Of a DNA stretch of 11,204 bases, positions 6,719 through 11,204 are shown piece after piece (positions within the stretch are counted from its first letter, which is position 1; each line of letters starts with the position of its first letter). The translations under genes were made by a program, and so were the position numbers. Origin of the DNA: an uncultured Blautia sp. (lineage in GTDB: Bacteria > Bacillota > Clostridia > Lachnospirales > Lachnospiraceae); NCBI GenBank assembly GCA_900547615.1, contig URHH01000079.1:1-11204 (forward strand), written 5' to 3'. The notes beneath the pieces were generated by a model. That model was not told the origin of the DNA and ran no database searches. It saw only the letters and a list, made by a program, of their open reading frames with translations.

Positions 6719-8381
6719 AGCGGCTCTTGAGGAAGCAATGGACAAAATCCATCTTCCTTTAAGTGCTTTAAATTTTGTGCGCTTAAATGAGGCGGCGCCT
6801 GTTATCGGGGATACGGCAATGGAGACGATTACAGAAACCATTATTACGGAATCTTCTATGATAGGACACAATCCTTCCACTCCTGCAGGTGCAGGGGAAG
6901 CAGTAGGAGAGCTTATTTTTCTGGAAAACATCTGGAAAGGAAAACCGGGTGTGCCTTATATTGTGGCTGCAGCAAATAAGTTTTCCTATGAGGAGGTTGC
7001 GGCAAGACTGAATCAGCATATCCCGGAGCTTTCCATCAAAGGACTGATTCTTCAGGCAGACGAGGCGGTTCTTGTAGAGAACAGGCTGAGCCGCCAGATT
7101 CCCATTGTGGACGAGGTACGTCATATTCATAAAATACCGGAAGGAAAACTTGCGGCAATCGAAGTGGCTCTTCCGGGAAACGGTATTCGTATGCTTTCTA
7201 ACCCATATGGAATTGCAACTCTTCTGGGACTTGACGCAGAGGAAACAAAGTCAGTTACTCCTATTGCAAAAAGTCTTGTGGGAAAGAGAAGCGCAGTCGT
7301 TATTAAGACGCCGCACGGAAATATGAAAGAAAATGTCCTTCCAGCAGGAGAAATCACATTCCACGGAAGCAGGGAGCTGTCAGTTGATATTGACGCAGGA
7401 GCGGACATTATTATGGAAACACTTCTGAATGCAGGAGAAATCCGGGATATTGACGGACAGAGAGACACAAATGTGGGAAATATGCTTCGGCGGATTAAAA
7501 CCAGTATGGAAGATGTAGCTAAAACAGGGGAAGAGGATATTCGCATTACCGATATTCTGGCGGTAGATACTCTGGCTCCTGTGGAAATTTCCGGCTCTCT
7601 TGCGGGAGAAACCTGTATGGAAAAAGCAGTGGGAATTGCAGCAATGGTTAAAACACAGCATCTTCCCATGCAGCAGATTGCAGAGCATCTTGAGAAGGAG
7701 CTTTCTGTAAAAGCGGTTGTGGCCGGAGTGGAGGCGGTGATGGCTTCTGTTGGAGCAATGACGACGCCGGGAACAAAGCTTCCTCTTGCCATTCTTGATA
7801 TGGGCGGAGGCTCTACAGATGCAGCAGTGCTGGAGGCAGACGGAACTGTTCGTACGACGCACCAGGCTGGTGCAGGTGAGCTCGTTTCCATGTTGATTCA
7901 GACAGAACTTGGTTTAAAGAGCAGAGTGACAGCAGAGCAGATTAAGAAGTATCCTATGGGCAAGGTGGAAAGCCTGTTTCATCTCCGTCTGGAAAATGGA
8001 GCCATGCAGTTTTTTGAGGAATCCATTGATCCCAGATATTATGGACATGTTGTTCTTCTTGCTCCCGGAGAAATGCTGAAAATCGAAGAGGATATTCCTA
8101 TGGAGCGAATTCTTGAAGTTCGCCGGGAGGCAAAGAAAAAGGTATTTGTGAGAAATGCAGTCCGGGCTCTTAAAACAGTGGCTCCGGAAAATGATTTACG
8201 AAAAATATCGAATGTTGTTCTTGTAGGTGGTTCAGCAGAAGATTTTGAAATACCGGAAATGCTGATGGAAGCTCTTTCCGAGTACAGAATTGTCTGCGGA
8301 CGGGGAAATATCCGCGGACAGGAAGGGCCGAGAAATGCAGTGGCTACAGGTCTTCTTCTCTCGTATCTGGGAGATTGCTGA
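6672..8381 (+). CDS. pduG: Dehydratase reactivase large subunit, N-terminally truncated by a frameshift
   Basis: PduG (DdrA) is a molecular chaperone-like ATPase of the actin/Hsp70 fold that, with PduH, releases damaged cobalamin from the dehydratase. The longest open frame with an ATG gives 569 residues and is intact to the end: PVIGDTAMETITETIITES near the N-terminus, the phosphate-2 loop DMGGGSTD at 376-383, VVLVGGSAEDFEIP and GRGNIRG close to the C-terminus. The frame is open back to 6609, reading EVCIGGTEENGAF and on, but has no start codon there. The ATG at 6672 has no visible ribosome site, and a protein begun there would lack the GVDIG phosphate-1 loop. Joining the fragment at 6581 with 14 restored bases gives 604 residues, near the enteric 610. 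The gene is probably inactive or impaired as written, unless the missing bases are an assembly error. Confidence 0.88.
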   Translation: MTTGTKGTLPNVLGIKAALEEAMDKIHLPLSALNFVRLNEAAPVIGDTAMETITETIITESSMIGHNPSTPAGAGEAVGELIFLENIWKGKPGVPYIVAAANKFSYEEVAARLNQHIPELSIKGLILQADEAVLVENRLSRQIPIVDEVRHIHKIPEGKLAAIEVALPGNGIRMLSNPYGIATLLGLDAEETKSVTPIAKSLVGKRSAVVIKTPHGNMKENVLPAGEITFHGSRELSVDIDAGADIIMETLLNAGEIRDIDGQRDTNVGNMLRRIKTSMEDVAKTGEEDIRITDILAVDTLAPVEISGSLAGETCMEKAVGIAAMVKTQHLPMQQIAEHLEKELSVKAVVAGVEAVMASVGAMTTPGTKLPLAILDMGGGSTDAAVLEADGTVRTTHQAGAGELVSMLIQTELGLKSRVTAEQIKKYPMGKVESLFHLRLENGAMQFFEESIDPRYYGHVVLLAPGEMLKIEEDIPMERILEVRREAKKKVFVRNAVRALKTVAPENDLRKISNVVLVGGSAEDFEIPEMLMEALSEYRIVCGRGNIRGQEGPRNAVATGLLLSYLGDC

Positions 8382-8412
8382 TTATAAAAGAAAAAGGAGC
8401 AGGTGCAGATAG

Positions 8413-8763
8413 ATGGTTGTAAACAAACCCACAATTATAATATACAGCCGCGAACCCGATGAAGACCTTCTTCGGGAGGTATGCGCAGGGATTGAGGAAG
8501 AAGGTGTGCTGTATCAGGTGCTTCCCCGTAAGGGAGAGCTTGATGATCTGGCATACGAGGCCGCAAAAGAATCTATGCTGGGATGCGGGATTGGGATATA
8601 TGGTACCAGTCTTGCCATGCAGATGCAGCGCCTGCCCAAAGGACATAATATATTTGAGCTTTGCAAACCACGATTCTGGCAGTGTCGGAATCTCGGGGCA
8701 AACAGTGCAAGAGCAATTAAAAAGATGCCTTTTAAACCAGTCACAGGAGATGAACCATTATGA
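8413..8763 (+). CDS. pduH: Dehydratase reactivase small subunit
   Basis: This 116-residue protein is the small subunit of the reactivase, which binds PduG and resembles the dehydratase medium subunit in fold, allowing subunit swapping during reactivation. IIIYSREPDEDLLREVCAGIEEEG at the start, GCGIGIYG in the middle and LGANSARAIKKMPFKP at the end fit PduH/DdrB. It shares the exact AGIEEEG segment with PduD of this window. AAGGAG at 8394-8399 precedes the ATG by 13 bases, slightly long, and a TAG directly before the ATG excludes an earlier in-frame start. It lies 31 bases after pduG and overlaps pduO by four bases (ATGA). It is intact even though its partner PduG is broken. Confidence 0.93.
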   Translation: MVVNKPTIIIYSREPDEDLLREVCAGIEEEGVLYQVLPRKGELDDLAYEAAKESMLGCGIGIYGTSLAMQMQRLPKGHNIFELCKPRFWQCRNLGANSARAIKKMPFKPVTGDEPL

Positions 8764-9806
8764 ATATTTATACAAAAAACGGAGATAAGGGAACAACTGA
8801 TCTTGTCCGTACAAAAAACGTCTCCAAGTCAGATGACAGAATTGGGCTTGTAGGAACAATTGATGAACTTACAAGTCATATAGGAGTTGTAAAAACTCTG
8901 CTTACTGATGGAGAGACCATTCGTATGCTGGAGAAAATACAGGAAACTCTGATTACTGTCATGGCAGGTGTGGCAGATCCTTATAACAGAGAATATCATA
9001 TAAATGATGATAAAACACAGCTTCTGGAGGAAGAGATTGACAGAATGGAAGGACTTTTTGACCGTCCTAAGAAATTTATTCTTCCGGGAGGAACACGCCT
9101 TTCTGCAGAGACCGATGTGGCGCGTACAGTTGCAAGAAGAGCGGAGAGGGCGCTTGCATCTGTTGGCGTGAAATTCGGAGCAGATACAGGCGCAAAGAAG
9201 TATATGAACCGTCTTGCAGATTATCTCTATGTGCTTGCAAGATGGGAGGACGCAAAAAATAGCGGAAAAGCGGAAGAAGCCGCAGGGACAGAGCAGAAAA
9301 ACAGGGAAGAAAGTGAGAAGCGCATGGAAGAAAACAGAAATACCTCCGTGAGCGAGGCTGTGATTCAGGAAGTCATGAAACGCATGGGCATTCAGGGAAG
9401 AATTACTCTGGAAAGTGCAAAGCGTCTCATTGAAAAAATTGAAAAAGAAGCGGTGCGCCAGGGGAAAAAGGCAGTTATCGCCGTGTGCGGACCAGATGGA
9501 AACCCGATTGCTGTCCATGTGATGGATGGAGCTTTTCTTGTAAGTTTCGATGTGGCGATGAAAAAAGCATATACTTCTGTGGCAGTAAAAATGTCCACAA
9601 AAGAACTGTCTGTTCTTGCGCAGCCGGGACAGACATTCTACGGCGTAGATAAGATGGACGGTGGAAAAATTGTAATTTTCGGCGGTGGTGTTCCACTGAA
9701 AGTGGGAGATACCATTATCGGAGGACTCGGAGTGAGTGGCGGTACAGGAGAGGAAGACCATGCGCTTGCAGAATATGGACTTTCTGTTTTGAATGAGGTG
9801 CTGTAA
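8760..9806 (+). CDS. pduO: PduO-type cob(I)alamin adenosyltransferase fused to a GlcG/DUF336 heme-binding-like domain
   Basis: This two-domain, 348-residue protein transfers adenosyl from ATP to cob(I)alamin, making the coenzyme that PduCDE needs. Residues 1-164 are the PduO-type adenosyltransferase: YTKNGDKGTT at 4-13 (ATP site), D35 in DELTSHIG, F106 in KFILPGG, R122 and R126 in ARTVARRAER, and YMNRLADYLYVLAR at 148-161. By offset, D35, F106 and R122 probably correspond to the D35, F112 and R128 studied in the Lactobacillus reuteri enzyme. A charged linker (about 165-197) joins a GlcG/DUF336 domain at 198-348 containing GPDGNPIAVHVMDGA and FGGGVPL; in enteric PduO this domain binds heme. 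It starts inside the pduH stop and is the last gene of the operon. Confidence 0.94.
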   Translation: MNIYTKNGDKGTTDLVRTKNVSKSDDRIGLVGTIDELTSHIGVVKTLLTDGETIRMLEKIQETLITVMAGVADPYNREYHINDDKTQLLEEEIDRMEGLFDRPKKFILPGGTRLSAETDVARTVARRAERALASVGVKFGADTGAKKYMNRLADYLYVLARWEDAKNSGKAEEAAGTEQKNREESEKRMEENRNTSVSEAVIQEVMKRMGIQGRITLESAKRLIEKIEKEAVRQGKKAVIAVCGPDGNPIAVHVMDGAFLVSFDVAMKKAYTSVAVKMSTKELSVLAQPGQTFYGVDKMDGGKIVIFGGGVPLKVGDTIIGGLGVSGGTGEEDHALAEYGLSVLNEVL

Positions 9807-9847
9807 GCTGTCGTTTTATTTGGTGATAGTGAAGAAATATTGAGTTT

Positions 9848-9882
9848 CCGTCGAAAATAGATAGAATTTTTGGGACGGTTTT
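9848..9882 (+). terminator. Weak terminator-like hairpin after pduO
   Basis: CCGTC (9848-9852) pairs with GACGG (9874-9878). Inside, AAAAT (9854-9858) pairs with ATTTT (9866-9870), and TTTT follows at 9879-9882. It lies about 40 bases after the pduO stop. The stem is A/T-rich with unpaired bases, so termination here would be partial. Confidence 0.4.
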
Positions 9883-9884
9883 CA

Positions 9885-9913
9885 TTGTTTCGAAGAATAA
9901 AATCTGATAAAAT
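9885..9913 (+). promoter_or_regulatory. Sigma-A-type promoter in the gap after pduO
   Basis: TTGTTT (9885-9890) and TAAAAT (9908-9913) are 17 bases apart, with an extended -10 TG at 9905-9906. No + strand protein gene follows before the terminator at 10021-10054, so the likely product is a short RNA starting near 9920. Confidence 0.45.
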
Positions 9914-9919
9914 AAACGT

Positions 9920-10054
9920 ACATCAAGGAAAGAACGAGAATACATATTTTTCATTTCTTATTGTATACAGAAGAAAGCGTACAAAGGCGCTGCCATAGCC
10001 GGCAGAAACGCCGGAAAACAAAAAAGAAGCGGGAGTTTTAATCCGCTTCTTTTT
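9920..10054 (+). ncRNA. Candidate small RNA of about 135 nt between pduO and the carboxypeptidase gene
   Basis: A promoter-like sequence upstream and a strong terminator downstream bracket about 135 bases that have no convincing open frame (no ATG; only a 25-codon TTG frame without a ribosome site). The segment holds a stable hairpin at 9986-10012: GGCG plus CTGCC pair with GGCAG plus CGCC around an ATAGCC loop, with an AAA bulge. I do not recognise a known RNA family. It could also be just the 3' untranslated end of the pdu transcript. Confidence 0.3.
10021..10054. terminator. Bidirectional intrinsic terminator between convergent transcripts
   Basis: GAAGCGG (10026-10032) pairs with CCGCTTC (10043-10049) around a ten-base loop. 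On the + strand it is followed by five Ts (10050-10054). On the - strand the same stem is followed by six Ts (complement of 10020-10025). It lies 20 bases past the carboxypeptidase stop and about 215 bases past the pduO stop, so it can end both transcripts. Confidence 0.85.
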
Positions 10055-10073
10055 GTATTTGTCAGGCTGTTTT

Positions 10074-11204
10074 TTATGATTTTACAACTTTTACGATTGC
10101 CCAGATTAAAAGTGCCAAAAGGATTATTCCGATTCCTCCGATGAGATAGTAAGGGAAATTGGTGTGGACATTGGAAAAGTCCTGCGCTTCCTCAAGATGT
10201 TTTTCGCTTTCGGCAAGCGCCTGCTTATTGGCGTTTGTATCCCGTACTTCCACTTTTGCACTTCCCACCTGTTTGTCATTTCCGAAGAAATATTTTCGTT
10301 TTAAAGTACCATCGTCCTGCTTTTGATCTGTTGTTTTTAAATCTGAGGCAGAAGCGTTGGAAGGAATGATTACAGTTCCGCCGGATACAATACTGAAATC
10401 GTTGTTTCCAAGAGAAACTTTCTTGAAATTATTAAATCCGTAATCAAGAAGGGCAATGGCTTCGTCATCTGTTTGACCGGAAGCTCCGTTTAATACAACA
10501 CAAATCAGGGTCATACCGTTTCGATTTGCAGCAGTGGCAAGAACACTTCCCGATGCCTGGGTAAATCCCTCTTTTCCACCGAGACAGCCCTGGTAGTAAG
10601 CCGGATCTTCCGGTTTTGTCATGGTAAAATTGCTTGTAAGTACCCTGTCCCCTCCCGAAAGGTTTGTGGCGGGAATGGTGTAGGAGACAGATGAAGAAAT
10701 GGTGCGCAGCGTGTCATTCTGCATGGCTGCTCTTGTGATTCTTGCAAGGTCGTGGGCAGTTGTGTGCTGGTTTTCGTCAGGAAGTCCGGTAGGGTTTGTA
10801 AATACGGTATCCTTACAGCCGACCTCTTTTGCCTTTTCATTCATTTTCTGGACAAAGGCTTCCACAGAGCCGCCTACGTGTTCTGCAACCTGAAGGGCAA
10901 TATCATTGGCGGAACCGACCATAATAGCGTAGAGACATTGTTCCATTGTAAATACTTCCCCAAGCTGGGAGGAAATATTGGCGCTTCCGTCTGTAACTTC
11001 CGCAACGCCGGTTTCTGTCATAGTAACCTGCTCATCGAGGCTGCTGTTTTCCAGAGCTACAAGACAAGTCATGATTTTTACAGCGCTGGAAGGGTAAAGG
11101 GGCTGGTCCATATTTTTTGCATAAAGAATGGTACTTGTAGATTCTTCGACTACAACGGCTGGCGGAGAGGTAATATCCTGTGCCTGGGGGCCGGTTATTT
11201 TAAC
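10074..11204 (-). CDS. D-alanyl-D-alanine carboxypeptidase (peptidase S11, DacA/DacF-like), 5' end missing, KEG in place of KTG
   Basis: This penicillin-binding protein of the low-molecular-weight class trims the terminal D-Ala from peptidoglycan stem peptides outside the cell. The frame is open to the window edge, giving 376 visible residues; the signal peptide and start lie beyond base 11204, so the ATG at 11111 is internal. Visible residues 40-43 are the SxxK motif (SAVK, in YPSSAVKIMTCLVALE), and 98-100 the SxN motif (SAN). The third motif, normally KTG followed by (F/Y)T, reads K-E-G-F-T at bases 10566-10574. A poorly conserved C-terminal domain ends in a single membrane segment (YYLIGGIGIILLALLIWAIV) and a short basic tail, the usual membrane anchor. 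It is convergent with the pdu genes and not functionally linked. The Lys-Glu-Gly change may alter activity. Confidence 0.9.
   Translation of the reverse strand, partial: VKITGPQAQDITSPPAVVVEESTSTILYAKNMDQPLYPSSAVKIMTCLVALENSSLDEQVTMTETGVAEVTDGSANISSQLGEVFTMEQCLYAIMVGSANDIALQVAEHVGGSVEAFVQKMNEKAKEVGCKDTVFTNPTGLPDENQHTTAHDLARITRAAMQNDTLRTISSSVSYTIPATNLSGGDRVLTSNFTMTKPEDPAYYQGCLGGKEGFTQASGSVLATAANRNGMTLICVVLNGASGQTDDEAIALLDYGFNNFKKVSLGNNDFSIVSGGTVIIPSNASASDLKTTDQKQDDGTLKRKYFFGNDKQVGSAKVEVRDTNANKQALAESEKHLEEAQDFSNVHTNFPYYLIGGIGIILLALLIWAIVKVVKS

Noticed and set aside
7127..7891. Antisense open frame of 254 codons opposite pduG
   Set aside because: The Ser/Ile/Pro-rich product mirrors the codon use of pduG and has no recognisable motif or ribosome site.
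8829..9761. Long antisense open frame of 310 codons opposite pduO
   Set aside because: Its product is rich in Cys, His and Phe with no domain pattern, and it lies opposite a clearly conserved gene. It is a shadow frame.
9920..10054. Cyclic-di-GMP riboswitch in the gap after pduO
   Set aside because: A few short stretches look similar, but the conserved core and paired elements cannot be aligned, and no downstream + strand gene follows the terminator.

Overview
This window is a fragment of a bacterial 1,2-propanediol utilisation (Pdu) microcompartment locus of the coenzyme-B12-dependent kind, followed by an unrelated cell-wall gene. Strong AGGAGG-type ribosome sites, a mid-40s GC feel, tightly packed genes with 4-base overlaps, and a DeoR-type regulator rather than the AraC-type PocR all suggest a Gram-positive anaerobe. 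A gut Lachnospiraceae-type Clostridia (Blautia/Ruminococcus-like) is most likely. That placement is inference; no marker gene is present.

All genes up to 9806 are on the + strand. Positions 1-3738 hold pduS (5' end outside the window), pduT, a DeoR-family regulator and pduQ: the electron-transfer, shell and alcohol-dehydrogenase part. A perfect 10-bp hairpin and a candidate promoter with an inverted repeat over its -10 box lie between pduQ and pduC (3739-3847). Positions 3848-9806 hold pduC-pduD-pduE (B12 diol/glycerol dehydratase), pduG-pduH (dehydratase reactivase) and pduO (corrinoid adenosyltransferase fused to a GlcG/DUF336-type domain). The shell genes, aldehyde dehydrogenase (pduP) and phosphotransacylase (pduL) are not seen and presumably lie upstream of base 1.

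How the parts work together: PduCDE dehydrates propanediol (from fucose or rhamnose) or glycerol to the aldehyde using adenosylcobalamin. PduGH swaps damaged cofactor out of the enzyme, PduO re-adenosylates the released corrinoid, and PduS probably supplies electrons for corrinoid reduction. PduQ reduces part of the aldehyde to alcohol, regenerating NAD+. PduT is a shell protein with an Fe-S site at its pore.

The most notable defect is in pduG. Its start (TTG at 6581, encoding the conserved GVDIG loop) is out of frame with the rest of the gene because about 11 or 14 bases are missing next to a GAAGT motif, so as written the reactivase large subunit is broken.

Positions 9807-10073 hold no gene. 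They contain a weak terminator-like hairpin, a good sigma-A-type promoter, a possible small RNA of about 135 nt and a bidirectional terminator. Positions 10074-11204 (- strand) encode most of a D-alanyl-D-alanine carboxypeptidase with a C-terminal membrane anchor; its usual KTG motif reads KEG. I see no tRNA, rRNA, CRISPR array, insertion sequence or cobalamin riboswitch. Apart from these details this is a recognisable Pdu locus, not an undescribed system.
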